From: Solibacillus cecembensis | Lineage (GTDB): Bacteria; Bacillota; Bacilli; Bacillales_A; Planococcaceae | Direction of reading: 5' to 3' | Length of the DNA stretch: 64,000 bases | Assembly (NCBI RefSeq): GCF_001439635.1 | Contig: NZ_LMBZ01000014.1 | Location: forward strand, 81,051 to 145,050 | Shown: positions 9,753 to 19,010 of the stretch, in pieces | Layout: every line of letters begins with the position of its first letter | Numbering within the stretch: position 1 is the first letter of the stretch | Position numbers and translations under genes: made by a program | Notes under the pieces: model-generated | The model's database searches: none | Seen by the model: only the letters and a program-made list of their open reading frames with translations | Told to the model about the DNA's origin: nothing

Positions 9753-10607
9753 ATGACAGAATTAAAAAATAGTTCAATAAAAAATACAGTTTTAGAGTAT
9801 GTATTTGTACTAATTGGTGCGGCGGTCATTGCACTTGGATTTAATTTGTTTTTATTTCCAAACCAAGTTGCATCCGGTGGTGTTAGTGGAATTAGTACGA
9901 TTTTGAATGGCTTATTTGGCTGGAACGCGGGAATTGTCCAATATGCATTCAACATCCCATTATTTATCGCTGGAGTTGTAGTTTTAGGTAAGACATTTGG
10001 TTTGAAATCATTGGTCGGAACATTGACATTGCCGTTTTTCGTAATTATTACGGGGGATTGGGATGCATGGACACTCAATCCATTGCTCGGTGCGATCTTT
10101 GGCGGTATTTTTGTAGGTGGAGGAATTGGACTCGTATTTAAAGGAAATGCGTCGACAGGTGGAACGGATTTACTTGCCCAAATTATTACAAAGTTTACGG
10201 GATTAACTTTAGGGACGAGTGTGTTATTCATTGATGGCGTGATTGCAGTGAGTGCTGCAGTCGTGTTTGATTTAGAAAAAGGCTTATATGCGCTCATCGG
10301 TTTATATGTTACGACTAAAACAATCGATATTGTGCAGCTAGGATTTAGCCAATCAAAAATGGTTTATATTATTACCAATTATGAAAATGAAGTTCGAGAC
10401 GCAATCTATAAAGAAATTAAACGCGGTGTTACGAAAATTCCGGCAATCGGAGGATATACAGGGAAAGATCGTCCTGTATTAATGGTGGTCGTCTATCAAA
10501 CAGAGTTCACAAAGCTGAAACAAGTGCTGAAAAACGTTGATCCAAAAGCATTTGTTATCGTCTCAGATGCTTATGAAGTGTTAGGCGAAGGTTTCAAACG
10601 TGTATAA
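9753..10607 (+). CDS. YitT family membrane protein (DUF161/DUF2179)
   Basis: Membrane protein of 284 aa with about five hydrophobic segments in residues 15-190, including the family motifs GFNLFLFPNQVASGGVSGI and GNASTGGTDLLAQI. A soluble C-terminal DUF2179 domain follows (residues about 200-284). The ATG at 9753 is chosen since GTGAGGA sits 5 nt upstream. Biochemical function is unknown for the family. It lies directly before the cytochrome c-551 gene, as yvjA does near cccB in B. subtilis. Confidence 0.9.
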   Translation: MTELKNSSIKNTVLEYVFVLIGAAVIALGFNLFLFPNQVASGGVSGISTILNGLFGWNAGIVQYAFNIPLFIAGVVVLGKTFGLKSLVGTLTLPFFVIITGDWDAWTLNPLLGAIFGGIFVGGGIGLVFKGNASTGGTDLLAQIITKFTGLTLGTSVLFIDGVIAVSAAVVFDLEKGLYALIGLYVTTKTIDIVQLGFSQSKMVYIITNYENEVRDAIYKEIKRGVTKIPAIGGYTGKDRPVLMVVVYQTEFTKLKQVLKNVDPKAFVIVSDAYEVLGEGFKRV

Positions 10608-10659
10608 GTTTGGTATAATGAAGTAGTGCAGTATTAATTCATTATTGGAGGGTTTCAGA

Positions 10660-10980
10660 ATGAAAAAAAGTTTACTTACATTAATTTTTGGTTCAGCTCT
10701 ATTTTTAGCAGCTTGTGGCGGAGATGATAAAGAACAATCTACTGGCGGCGAAACAGCGGCACCAAATGGTGAAAAAATTGTCATGCAATCTTGTACTACT
10801 TGTCATGGTGGTAAATTACAAGGTTCAGGCGCTCCAGCACTGGATAAGCTAGGTGCAAAATATTCGGAACAAGAGATTTTAGATATTATTATTAATGGTA
10901 CGGATAAAGGAATGCCTCCTAGTTTAATCAAAGGTGCCGACGCTGAAGCAGCCGCAAAATATTTAGCAGGATTAAAATAA
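10660..10980 (+). CDS. cccB: cytochrome c-551 lipoprotein
   Basis: Small membrane-anchored electron carrier, 106 aa. A signal peptide ends in lipobox LAAC (Cys about 20), followed by a Gly/Asp/Glu-rich linker, a single haem site CTTCH and the methionine ligand in DKGMPP. It would pass electrons to terminal oxidases on the outer face of the membrane. The lipobox makes it a substrate for Lgt, encoded about 1.1 kb downstream. The ATG at 10660 follows GGAGGG by 7 nt. Confidence 0.93.
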   Translation: MKKSLLTLIFGSALFLAACGGDDKEQSTGGETAAPNGEKIVMQSCTTCHGGKLQGSGAPALDKLGAKYSEQEILDIIINGTDKGMPPSLIKGADAEAAAKYLAGLK

Positions 10981-10984
10981 TTAT

Positions 10985-11026
10985 GAAAAAACGATGAGGT
11001 GCTTTTATACTTCATCGTTTTTTTTG
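10985..11026 (+). terminator. terminator of cccB
   Basis: ACGATGA (10991-10997) pairs with TCATCGT (11012-11018), preceded by A-rich and followed by T-rich sequence. Confidence 0.8.
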
Positions 11027-11117
11027 TTTGGATATTTAAGCCAACTTTTATGTAGTATATGGGGTGGGCATGATAAAATATAAAGTAGATGCAAAAAGGA
11101 TGGGAGCGTACCTATTT

Positions 11118-12056
11118 ATGATTCATGTAATTACAAAAGATGTTATGGAAAAATTTGATTTACAGCTTGTAAGTGGACAAGAAGGAATTGGTCGATACAT
11201 AACGACGGGCGATATTTCGAGACCTGGGCTTGAGATGGCCGGCTATTTTACGCATTATCCTGCAAATCGTGTGCAGCTATTAGGGAAAACTGAACTCTCT
11301 TTTTTTGAAATGTTACCAACAGTTGAAAAAAAGGAACGTATGAAACAACTTTGTTCGGATCAAACACCAGCAATCATTATTTCGCGTAATATGAGCGTGC
11401 CTCAAGAATTGATGGACGCTTCCAATGAAAATAATGTGCCCGTTCTAGTAACGCCGAATACTACGACAAGGTTTTCAAGTCGTTTAACGAACTTTTTGGA
11501 AAGTAAACTTGCTCCAACTACGGCTATGCATGGTGTGCTTGTAGATGTATACGGAATAGGCGTATTAATTATCGGCAAGAGTGGCGTCGGAAAAAGTGAA
11601 ACCGCGTTAGAGCTTATTAAAAAGGGACATCGACTCGTAGCAGATGACAGTGTAGAAATTCGCCAAGAAGCTGAAAGTATGCTCATTGGTAGCCCGCCGC
11701 CATTATTAGAGCATTTACTTGAAATTCGGGGCATTGGGATTATCGATATTATGACATTGTTTGGAGCAAGTGCCATTCGCCCATATAAACGAATTACACT
11801 AATTGTAGAATTAGAAAATTGGGACCCTGAGAGGTTTTATGATCGTCTTGGTTTAGATGAAGAAAAAATGAAAATCATTGATACGGAAGTGACGAAGCTA
11901 ACGATTCCAGTACAGCCTGGTCGAAATGTTTCGGTCATTATTGAAGTAGCTGCGATGAATTATCGCTTGAAAAAGATGGGCGTCAATGCGGCAGAAGAAT
12001 TTTCTCGTAGATTAGACGACATGATTGCAGCAAATGATGAGATGGATGATTACTAA
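11118..12056 (+). CDS. hprK: HPr kinase/phosphorylase
   Basis: Bifunctional enzyme that phosphorylates and dephosphorylates HPr and Crh on Ser46 in carbon catabolite repression, 312 aa. It has the N-terminal HprK domain, Walker [10 protein letters not shown] near residue 155, the [13 protein letters not shown] signature and the C-terminal [11 protein letters not shown] segment. The ATG at 11118 gives the usual ~310-aa length ([13 protein letters not shown] aligns with the B. subtilis start); earlier in-frame starts at 11064 and 11100 are poorly placed. First gene of the hprK-lgt cluster; its target Crh is encoded at 28155. Confidence 0.96.
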   Translation: MIHVITKDVMEKFDLQLVSGQEGIGRYITTGDISRPGLEMAGYFTHYPANRVQLLGKTELSFFEMLPTVEKKERMKQLCSDQTPAIIISRNMSVPQELMDASNENNVPVLVTPNTTTRFSSRLTNFLESKLAPTTAMHGVLVDVYGIGVLIIGKSGVGKSETALELIKKGHRLVADDSVEIRQEAESMLIGSPPPLLEHLLEIRGIGIIDIMTLFGASAIRPYKRITLIVELENWDPERFYDRLGLDEEKMKIIDTEVTKLTIPVQPGRNVSVIIEVAAMNYRLKKMGVNAAEEFSRRLDDMIAANDEMDDY

Positions 12057-12085
12057 TTTGATTTGAAAATTGAAGGGAGAATAAA

Positions 12086-12907
12086 ATGAATATACAGTTA
12101 TTGGCAATTAACCCTGTTGCATTTCACTTAGGCCCAATACCGGTGAACTGGTATGGGATACTTATTGGAATAGGGATTGTCCTCGCTTATTTCCTTGCAC
12201 AAAGAGAAGCGGTTCGATTAGGACTGGACGATGAATTTATTGCAGACTTTTTAATTTGGGCAGTACCAATTGGCATTTTGTCGGCGCGTATTTATTATGT
12301 CGCGATGAAATGGGATTATTATGGTGCCAATCCAGGTCGAATTATCGAAATTTGGAATGGTGGTATTGCGATCCACGGTGCATTAATTGGTGCATTTATT
12401 ACAGCTTATTACTTTACGAAAAAACGCAAAGTAAGCTTTTTACGCTTAGCGGATATCGCCGCACCAAGTATTTTGATTGGTCAGATTATTGGGCGTTGGG
12501 GCAATTTCGTCAACCAAGAAGCATATGGTGGCCCTGTTACACGTGAGTTTTTAGAAAACCTATTCCTTCCGAATTGGATTATTGAGCAAATGTATATTAA
12601 ACATGAAAATACTTATGTACATCCTACTTTTTTATATGAATCACTATGGAATATAATTGGTTTTGTCGTGTTAATTGTTGCGCGTAAATTTAACTGGCGT
12701 CGCGGAGAAATGTTCTTCTTCTACTTAATTTGGTATTCAATTGGACGTTTCTACATCGAAAGTCTACGTACAGACAGTTTATATTTAATTGGTGATTTAC
12801 GTTCCGCACAGGTCGTGTCTATTATTGGTATTACGGTAGGTATTATTGCAATCGTTTACCGTCGTATGAAAGTCAAACCCGTTGTACGCTATTTAGATAA
12901 AAAATAA
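12086..12907 (+). CDS. lgt: prolipoprotein diacylglyceryl transferase
   Basis: Membrane enzyme that transfers diacylglyceryl from phosphatidylglycerol to the lipobox cysteine, the first step of lipoprotein maturation. It is 273 aa with about seven TM segments and the family signature GRWGNFVNQEAYGG, plus the conserved HGA loop and the YESLWN motif. GAAGGGAG precedes the ATG by 8 nt. It follows hprK by 29 bp, the standard Bacillales arrangement. Confidence 0.96.
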   Translation: MNIQLLAINPVAFHLGPIPVNWYGILIGIGIVLAYFLAQREAVRLGLDDEFIADFLIWAVPIGILSARIYYVAMKWDYYGANPGRIIEIWNGGIAIHGALIGAFITAYYFTKKRKVSFLRLADIAAPSILIGQIIGRWGNFVNQEAYGGPVTREFLENLFLPNWIIEQMYIKHENTYVHPTFLYESLWNIIGFVVLIVARKFNWRRGEMFFFYLIWYSIGRFYIESLRTDSLYLIGDLRSAQVVSIIGITVGIIAIVYRRMKVKPVVRYLDKK

Positions 12908-12917
12908 AAGTAGAAAG

Positions 12918-12946
12918 CCGTTTGCAATTTTGCGAGCGGTTTTTAT
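12918..12946 (+). terminator. terminator after lgt
   Basis: CCGTTTGC (12918-12925) pairs with GCGAGCGG (12932-12939) through two G-U pairs, followed by TTTTTA. It may be leaky, since ppaX follows closely. Confidence 0.65.
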
Positions 12947-12969
12947 TACACGAATAAAGGGGAAACCAT

Positions 12970-13611
12970 ATGAAAACAAAAGCCTTATTATTTGATTTTG
13001 ATGGAACATTACTCGACACCAATGACTTGATTGTTCAAACATTTATGCAGATTTTTGACGAAATATTTCCTGGGCAATATTCGACGCAAGATTGCTTGAA
13101 ATTCATTGGTCCGTCATTGAAGCAGACTTTTGACGAATTAACACCTGGTAAAACAGATGAAATGATTGCCAAATATAAAAAGTGGAACGCCCTGCATCAC
13201 GATGAACTTGTAAGAGGCTATGATGCGGTTTTAGAAACGCTTGAGCAGCTGCATTCAATGGGGATAAAATTAGCGATTGTCTCTACGAAAGGCAAAGATG
13301 GCTTAGCCCGTGGTATGAAAGTGTTAGGGGCAGGTCATTTATTTGAAGTCATTGTAGGAATAGATGATGTTACACATGTAAAACCTCATGCAGAGCCGAT
13401 ATTACTCGCGCTGCAAAAATTAGGTGTAACGAAAGATGAGGCTATTATGATTGGCGATAATTCTCATGATATTGAAGGTGGTCAAAATGCAGGAGTGCGT
13501 ACAGCAGGCGTCGCTTGGTCCGCAAAAGGAGAGGCATTTTTACAGCAATTTAATCCAGATTATATGCTACAACATATGCATGATTTAATCGGAATTGTGA
13601 AAGGGGATTAG
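12970..13611 (+). CDS. ppaX: pyrophosphatase PpaX (HAD family)
   Basis: HAD-superfamily hydrolase, 213 aa, that hydrolyses the pyrophosphate released by HprK-mediated dephosphorylation of P-Ser-HPr. Motif I DFDGTLLDT, motif II VSTKG, a motif III lysine in HVKPHAEP and motif IV GDNSHDIEGG are visible. Size and position after hprK and lgt match B. subtilis PpaX (YvoE). AAAGGGG sits before the ATG. Confidence 0.93.
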   Translation: MKTKALLFDFDGTLLDTNDLIVQTFMQIFDEIFPGQYSTQDCLKFIGPSLKQTFDELTPGKTDEMIAKYKKWNALHHDELVRGYDAVLETLEQLHSMGIKLAIVSTKGKDGLARGMKVLGAGHLFEVIVGIDDVTHVKPHAEPILLALQKLGVTKDEAIMIGDNSHDIEGGQNAGVRTAGVAWSAKGEAFLQQFNPDYMLQHMHDLIGIVKGD

Positions 13612-13613
13612 AT

Positions 13614-14150
13614 ATGAGAAGGACTGAGCGCTATCAGGTGGACGGAGCGAACTCACTTTGGAATATTTATAAAACGGTATCCTTTTTTAAGGTGATGAAG
13701 TGTTTTATCATTATTCAAATAGGACGTTTTGTGCCCTTTTTGTCTGTGAAAAATTGGCTATATCGTACTTTTTTGGGGATGCGTATAGGTAAGCAAACTT
13801 CCATTGCCTTAATGGTCATGCCTGATACGATGTTTCCAGAACGTATTTCTGTTGGTGATAATACGGTCATCGGTTTTAATACGACCATTTTAGCACATGA
13901 ATATTTAATCGAGGAGTACCGTCTCGGCGATGTTGAAATCGGTAGCCGCGTCATGATCGGGGCAAACTCAACGATTTTACCTGGCGTGAAAATTGGGGAC
14001 GATGCAATTGTTTCTGCTGCGACGCTTGTGCATAAAGATGTACCAGCTGGCAGTATGGTTGGTGGTAATCCGATGCGAATTATTTTCACAGCAGAGCAAC
14101 AAATAGAACGAAAAAAACTGGATCAACCGATTTGGCATAATGAAAAATAG
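13614..14150 (+). CDS. acyltransferase with left-handed beta-helix (YvoF-like)
   Basis: Hexapeptide-repeat O-acetyltransferase-like protein, 178 aa. Residues about 70-155 show repeated [LIV]-G-x4 units (IGFNTTILAHE, IGSRVMIGANSTILPGVKIGDDAIV) and the terminal GNPMRII motif typical of this fold. An N-terminal hydrophobic stretch may contact the membrane. It starts 2 nt after ppaX. B. subtilis has the homologous yvoF in the same position; the substrate is unknown. Confidence 0.88.
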   Translation: MRRTERYQVDGANSLWNIYKTVSFFKVMKCFIIIQIGRFVPFLSVKNWLYRTFLGMRIGKQTSIALMVMPDTMFPERISVGDNTVIGFNTTILAHEYLIEEYRLGDVEIGSRVMIGANSTILPGVKIGDDAIVSAATLVHKDVPAGSMVGGNPMRIIFTAEQQIERKKLDQPIWHNEK

Positions 14151-14614
14151 CATGTATAAGTTCATCAAAAATTTCTAGCTTTTCATTGTCAGTATTCTAA
14201 TAAAGTATTTGCTAATTTAGGTTGACTAAGCACATGAGGCGCACAGCTTCGAGGTCAACACGATGTGGCGTCCTTAGCCTGAGTTTTTCTATACAACTCA
14301 TCTGTGTGCTTTGTGCAAGGCCAGCCTATTTTAAAATTTTCCCTTTTTAAATCCTTTCTTGATTGAGTGCGTTGCTGCCGTGGGAGGCGACGTCATCTGA
14401 AAATAGATTGTCCTCCGAAATGGAAATCAACTCCATCTTTTTCAAAAGGACTTTTAAAAGCTATTTTATTAGTTAAGAAAATGTAGATTAAAAAGCAAAA
14501 ACTTATGACTAACGGGTTCGATTGATAGGGAGAAAGGTGCAAATTAACAACGCAAGTAACAGGTTAATCAGCATACATTCTAACAGTGAAAAAGCTATTT
14601 AAAAAACAAGTTAA
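14151..14614. other. gene-free region with a diverged interspersed-repeat copy
   Basis: No convincing ORF. At 14253-14279 the minus strand reads as a diverged copy of the structured repeat seen at 31697-31721 (the shared GCT..GACG.CACATCGTGT core is visible). The GC-richer 14240-14400 part is unlike the surrounding A/T-rich sequence. Nothing else is recognised. Confidence 0.45.
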
Positions 14615-14640
14615 AACGCTCAGAAATCTGAGCGTTTTTT
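14615..14640 (+). terminator. intrinsic terminator
   Basis: AACGCTCAGA (14615-14624), loop AA and TCTGAGCGTT (14627-14636) are followed by TTTT. No plus-strand gene lies directly upstream, so it may end the YvoF-like transcript or a decayed gene. Confidence 0.8.
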
Positions 14641-14729
14641 GTAGCAATATTTTACTATCTTCATCGAACTGAAGCAGGTGAATTACCTCTTGGGAAGTAC
14701 ATAGAAATAGGAAGACTTGCAATAAGGCA

Positions 14730-15293
14730 TCAGAAATCATAATCAAAATAGCTTTTCACAAATCTTGACATACGGTTTATGTCATCTGGTTCACCGATTT
14801 TGTCCAAATCAGAATCATAGAAGTACAAATACGCGATGCGTTGGTGTTCATCGGACGTGCCTATCATCCCGAAGTATTTCGGATAGCCGTTTCCTTCCAA
14901 CACTCGGAACTCATAGCTGTTCAGCGAGAACTCAACATTCGGGCGACTCGTATCATCGGTCGTTTCAGACGTGTCTTCCAGTTTGGAGATTGCGAAGTCT
15001 TCTGTGAGTTTACCTTTTTCACTTTCATAGGTTTTCGTGTCATATTCGACCACAAGCACTACCGAGTTGGCTTCGAAGAGGAACATCTTTTTTTGCGTAT
15101 GTCGGTAATCGATATCCCTGTATGTTGGCAACTCGTCAAGAACGGGCATCACGTCTTTTGCTTCCGCATCCATTGCCGTGCCCGTGTTCAGGTACTCATC
15201 GATATCGGCACTTGTCTTGCTACAGCCCGTCAGCAGGAGTGCAACGATCATCATGATCAAGAGTTTAATAAGCGAAACATGTTGTCGTTTCAA
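14730..15293 (-). CDS. putative lipoprotein of unknown function
   Basis: Predicted secreted lipoprotein of 187 aa. A basic, hydrophobic signal peptide ends in lipobox LLTGC, then an acidic mature domain contains several aromatic beta-like stretches (FLFEANSVVLVVEYDTKTYE) and ends FVKSYFDYDF. The likely start is a TTG at 15293, 9 nt after GGGG; the upstream ATG at 15317 would put that Shine-Dalgarno inside the gene. I do not recognise the family. Its GC-richer codon use and isolation in a gene-poor gap suggest it was acquired. Confidence 0.75.
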   Translation of the reverse strand: MKRQHVSLIKLLIMMIVALLLTGCSKTSADIDEYLNTGTAMDAEAKDVMPVLDELPTYRDIDYRHTQKKMFLFEANSVVLVVEYDTKTYESEKGKLTEDFAISKLEDTSETTDDTSRPNVEFSLNSYEFRVLEGNGYPKYFGMIGTSDEHQRIAYLYFYDSDLDKIGEPDDINRMSRFVKSYFDYDF

Positions 15294-15928
15294 AAATCCC
15301 ATCCCCTTTTGTGTCATTCCCCATAGGTTCCGTGAGTGTTGCGATTTTACGTTTTATATCAATTTCTGTTCTTCTGATTGAACAAACTTGCTCCGTTAGT
15401 TGAAGACCATCATTTCGCAATCTGTAATTTATATTAGCATAGATTCCTCATTTACCTTCCATATTCTTCTTCCCAATAACCAATTAGCGAGTGTTTAACA
15501 ACGTAATTAACAAAGGCACATAAATTTATGTACTGTTGCTAATTCCTGTGTTTATAGACATTTTCTTTCCGTTAATAGACAAACTTCCCGACCACATCAA
15601 AATTTACGGAGAATTTCTATATTCGATACAACACATCCTATATTTTCTAATTATTAAATTAAGGAACATAATGTGTATTTGGCAAATGCCAGTATATTGC
15701 AACAATCGATTTGAGTGTAGGGTCATTATTAAGGTATAATAAAATGATATATCAGAAAATTTAAATAATGAAAATTTTGTGAATAGGTTGACTTTGTACT
15801 ATGAATAGCGGTAGAATACTTTCACGCACTAGTTGTTTAGCACTCTAGTAAGGTGAAGTGTATATTGTAGATTTATATGGTCATTTGCTGGTTTATAAAA
15901 TACAGATAAAAGTTTAGGATGTGTCAAA
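15294..15928. promoter_or_regulatory. 635-bp intergenic region with the his operon promoter
   Basis: TTGACT (15788-15793), an 18-nt spacer and TAGAAT (15812-15817) form a likely sigma-A promoter about 110 bp before hisZ; another TATAAT lies at 15734-15739. I looked for a T-box (AGGGTGG-type core) and saw none. No credible gene is visible in the remainder. Confidence 0.5.
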
Positions 15929-17089
15929 ATGTCATCGATAAAAATGTTTGAAAAACCGCTTGGGATGCGCGATACATTTCCACAAATATATGAAAAATTA
16001 GAACTGATTCGAACTACGGGACGCAACCTTTTGAAAGAGCGCGGCTACGAATTTATCAAAACACCAACCGTTGAATATTTCGATACAGTAGGAAAAGCAT
16101 CTGCAATTTCTGATGCGACATTGTTCAAATTGGTTGATAATCAGGGCAATACGCTCGTACTTCGCCCAGATATGACAACACCAATCGCACGCGTAACGAC
16201 TTCAAAATTATTAAAGGAAAAAATTCCACAACGTTTAGCTTATTTCGCAAACGTATTCCGGGCACAACAGCAAGAAGGTGGACGCCCAGCAGAGTTTGAT
16301 CAAATGGGTATTGAGTTAATCGGGGATCAGTCGGTTTACGCGGATGCAGAAGTCATTATGACAGCCATTGATTTAATTAAGGCATTCGGTATCACATCAT
16401 TTAAAGTAACGATTGGGCATGCAGGCGTATTAAGCTGTATTTTACAAGATTATACGGAAAGCGCAGAACAAGCAGGAAAGTTAAATAAATTACTCGTCAA
16501 GCGCAATTATGTGGGATTTGAAGAGGCGGTACATGCCTTTGATTTACCGAAAACTAAATCGGATGCACTGTTAGCTTATATTGAAGAGGCTATCAGCCTT
16601 CCATCAATGGAAACGATTGAGCGATATGTACGTAAAAACGACGCACTCGAATATATGCAAAATTTATTGCGAATTTTAGAACAGGCAGGATATGAGCAGT
16701 ACATTGCATTTGACTTTACACTTTCGAGCCATATGAGTTATTACACAGGTATGTTATTTGAAATATTTGCAACGGGTAGTGGCTTCCCTCTAGGTAACGG
16801 CGGCAGGTATGATGGACTGCTCGAACATTTCGGTTCCAATGTAGGTGCAACGGGCTTTGGGTTACGAGTAGACAGACTTTATGAAGTAATGCCAAAAATC
16901 GAAGTAGAAAATAATCAAGTACTCGTTCTATTTGCAGCAGATCGATTTGCAGAAGCGCTTATACAGGCAAAATTCTTACGCGAGCAAGGGAAACAAGTAA
17001 CATTCCAAGCGTATGAAGGACTTATAGATGTTGAAGCATTAAAAGAACAATTTGAAGTAGTAAATGAATTTCGAAGTAAGGAGGCGTAG
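15929..17089 (+). CDS. hisZ: ATP phosphoribosyltransferase regulatory subunit
   Basis: Histidyl-tRNA-synthetase-like paralogue, 386 aa, that forms a complex with short-form HisG and is needed for its activity and histidine feedback. It has class II aaRS motif 2 (FRAQQQEGGRPAEFDQMGIEL region) and motif 3 (GGRYDGLLEHFG), and lacks the anticodon-binding domain of true HisS. It opens the operon; hisG follows 3 nt after its stop. Confidence 0.95.
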   Translation: MSSIKMFEKPLGMRDTFPQIYEKLELIRTTGRNLLKERGYEFIKTPTVEYFDTVGKASAISDATLFKLVDNQGNTLVLRPDMTTPIARVTTSKLLKEKIPQRLAYFANVFRAQQQEGGRPAEFDQMGIELIGDQSVYADAEVIMTAIDLIKAFGITSFKVTIGHAGVLSCILQDYTESAEQAGKLNKLLVKRNYVGFEEAVHAFDLPKTKSDALLAYIEEAISLPSMETIERYVRKNDALEYMQNLLRILEQAGYEQYIAFDFTLSSHMSYYTGMLFEIFATGSGFPLGNGGRYDGLLEHFGSNVGATGFGLRVDRLYEVMPKIEVENNQVLVLFAADRFAEALIQAKFLREQGKQVTFQAYEGLIDVEALKEQFEVVNEFRSKEA

Positions 17090-17092
17090 GCA

Positions 17093-17716
17093 ATGACAGA
17101 GTTAACAATCGCGATGCCAAAAGGGCGAATTTTTGAAGAAGCATATGAAATGTTAATTCAAGCAGGTTTTAACCTTCCAGAAGAAGTGGAAATGTCGCGC
17201 AAATTAATGATCGAAATACCTGAAGAAAAAATTCGATTTATCTTAGCAAAACCAATGGATGTCCCCGTTTATGTGGAACATGGTGTAGCGGATATCGGAA
17301 TTGCTGGCAAGGACGTATTACTAGAGCAACGTCGGACCGTGCATGAACTTTTAGATTTAAAAATTAGTGAATGTTACATCGCATCTGCGGGCTTACCCAA
17401 TACAAAATTAAGTGAAATTGCGCCACGCATCGCAACAAAATATCCGAATATTGCGATGAAATATTATAAAGGGATTGGCGAGCAAGTCGAAATTATCGAA
17501 CTCAATGGCTCAATCGAATTAGCACCGATGATTGGCCTTGCCGACCGTATTGTAGATATCGTTTCAACGGGAAGAACATTAGCGGAAAATGGCCTAGTGG
17601 AGTATGAACAAATTGCAGAAGTTTCATCTCGTTTAATCGCCAATCCAGTGAGTTACAGAATGAAAAGTGAGCGCATTCAAGATTTAGTAACACGTTTAAA
17701 AACATGTGTGAAATAA
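17093..17716 (+). CDS. hisG: ATP phosphoribosyltransferase catalytic subunit (short form)
   Basis: Catalyses the first step of histidine synthesis, ATP plus PRPP to phosphoribosyl-ATP. At 207 aa it lacks the C-terminal regulatory domain, consistent with dependence on HisZ. Conserved segments include AMPKGRI at the N-terminus, [16 protein letters not shown], and the PRPP loop [23 protein letters not shown] lies upstream of the ATG. Confidence 0.96.
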   Translation: MTELTIAMPKGRIFEEAYEMLIQAGFNLPEEVEMSRKLMIEIPEEKIRFILAKPMDVPVYVEHGVADIGIAGKDVLLEQRRTVHELLDLKISECYIASAGLPNTKLSEIAPRIATKYPNIAMKYYKGIGEQVEIIELNGSIELAPMIGLADRIVDIVSTGRTLAENGLVEYEQIAEVSSRLIANPVSYRMKSERIQDLVTRLKTCVK

Positions 17717-17729
17717 AAGGGGTGGTAGC

Positions 17730-19007
17730 ATGAAGATTACAACGCTAACAGATGATATTTCATTAAAACGTCAGCTTGAAAGTGGCAATGAAGAGCAACT
17801 AAAAACTGTGCGCCAAGTAATTGCGGACGTCCGTGCGAAAGGTGATCAGGCGGTCAAGTATTATAGTGAAAAATGGGATGGCTTTGCACCAAAGGACTTG
17901 AAGGTGAGTGCCGTAGAAATAAATGAGGCGGTCGCTAGCTTTGATGCACAATTATATAAAGATTTAGAGGAAGCAGCAAATAATATTCGTTTTTACCATA
18001 AGGAACAAAAACGTGATGGCTACAAGCTTCCATTAGCTGATGGCTCTTGGCTTGGACAACGGATTACACCACTGGACGAGGTAGGACTTTACGTACCAGG
18101 AGGCTCAGCGGCATATCCATCCTCGGTATTAATGAATGTCATTCCTGCACAAGTAGCCGGTGTAAAACGTATTGTCATTACTTCACCAGCTGGTAAAGAT
18201 GGCAAACTACCAGCTGCTGTGTTAGTAGCCGCATACATATTAGGTGTGACAGAAATTTATAAAGTTGGTGGTGCACAAGCAATTGCAGCCCTTGCTTATG
18301 GTACAGAGACAATTGCACCGGTTGATAAAATTACAGGTCCAGGCAATATTTTTGTCGCACTGGCGAAACGTGAAGTTTTCGGTGAAGTCGCAATTGATAT
18401 GATTGCAGGGCCTTCAGAAATTTGTGTACTAGCAGATGATACTGCATATGCCGATGAAATCGCAGCAGACTTATTATCACAAGCAGAGCATGATGCATTA
18501 GCGTGTGCGGTACTCATTACGACGAGTGATGACTTAGCGGATACTGTGGCAGAGCAAGTAGAAATACAATTGCGCAAGCTGCCTCGTCAAAGCATTGCCC
18601 GTCAATCAATTGAAAACTTCGGGCATATTTATGTAGCAGAATCAATAGCCGAAGCGGTAAAAGCCGTCAATTCATTAGCACCTGAGCATTTAGAAGTCAT
18701 GACAGAAGATGCAGAGAAAGTTGCACAAATGGTGACACATGCGGGCGCGATTTTTATCGGACGCTACAGTTCAGAGCCAGTAGGAGATTATTTCGCAGGA
18801 ACGAACCATGTATTGCCAACGAATTCAACGGCGCGTTTTGCAAGTGGTTTAAATGTGGATGATTTTATTAAACGGACAAGTGTTGTTTACTATAGCGAAA
18901 AAACATGGGCACAAAATGCACCGAAAATTGCCCGTTTAGCTCGATTAGAAGGATTAGAAGGACATGCGCGTGCAGTAGAGTCACGTGGCTGGGATAAAGG
19001 AGAATAA
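17730..19007 (+). CDS. hisD: histidinol dehydrogenase
   Basis: Zinc enzyme performing the last two oxidations, L-histidinol to L-histidine, 425 aa. Visible are the GLYVPGGSAAYPSSVLMN segment, the NAD/substrate loop KITGPGNIFVA, the Zn-ligand region LLSQAEHDALACA and the catalytic Glu-His of LAPEHLEV. AAAGGGGTGG precedes the ATG; spacing to hisB is 3 nt. Confidence 0.97.
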   Translation: MKITTLTDDISLKRQLESGNEEQLKTVRQVIADVRAKGDQAVKYYSEKWDGFAPKDLKVSAVEINEAVASFDAQLYKDLEEAANNIRFYHKEQKRDGYKLPLADGSWLGQRITPLDEVGLYVPGGSAAYPSSVLMNVIPAQVAGVKRIVITSPAGKDGKLPAAVLVAAYILGVTEIYKVGGAQAIAALAYGTETIAPVDKITGPGNIFVALAKREVFGEVAIDMIAGPSEICVLADDTAYADEIAADLLSQAEHDALACAVLITTSDDLADTVAEQVEIQLRKLPRQSIARQSIENFGHIYVAESIAEAVKAVNSLAPEHLEVMTEDAEKVAQMVTHAGAIFIGRYSSEPVGDYFAGTNHVLPTNSTARFASGLNVDDFIKRTSVVYYSEKTWAQNAPKIARLARLEGLEGHARAVESRGWDKGE

Positions 19008-19010
19008 AAA

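Noticed and set aside
9731..10297. 188-aa minus-strand ORF opposite the YitT gene
   Set aside because: Pro/Asn/Thr-rich composition typical of a shadow of a hydrophobic gene; the plus strand has family motifs and a ribosome site.
11064..11117. Longer HprK N-terminus
   Set aside because: It gives 18 extra residues not matching the family; the start at 11118 aligns with the usual length.
14564..14746. 60-aa minus-strand ORF
   Set aside because: It contains the strong terminator at 14615-14640 and overlaps the lipoprotein gene end.
14765..15326. Plus-strand ORFs opposite the lipoprotein gene
   Set aside because: They are antisense to a gene with a clear signal peptide and lipobox and lack ribosome sites.
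15536..15739. 67-aa ORF on plus strand
   Set aside because: No Shine-Dalgarno, no recognisable features, A/T-rich intergenic composition.
15326..15928. T-box leader for the his operon
   Set aside because: No AGGGTGG-type antiterminator core or stem I layout could be seen, only a simple promoter.
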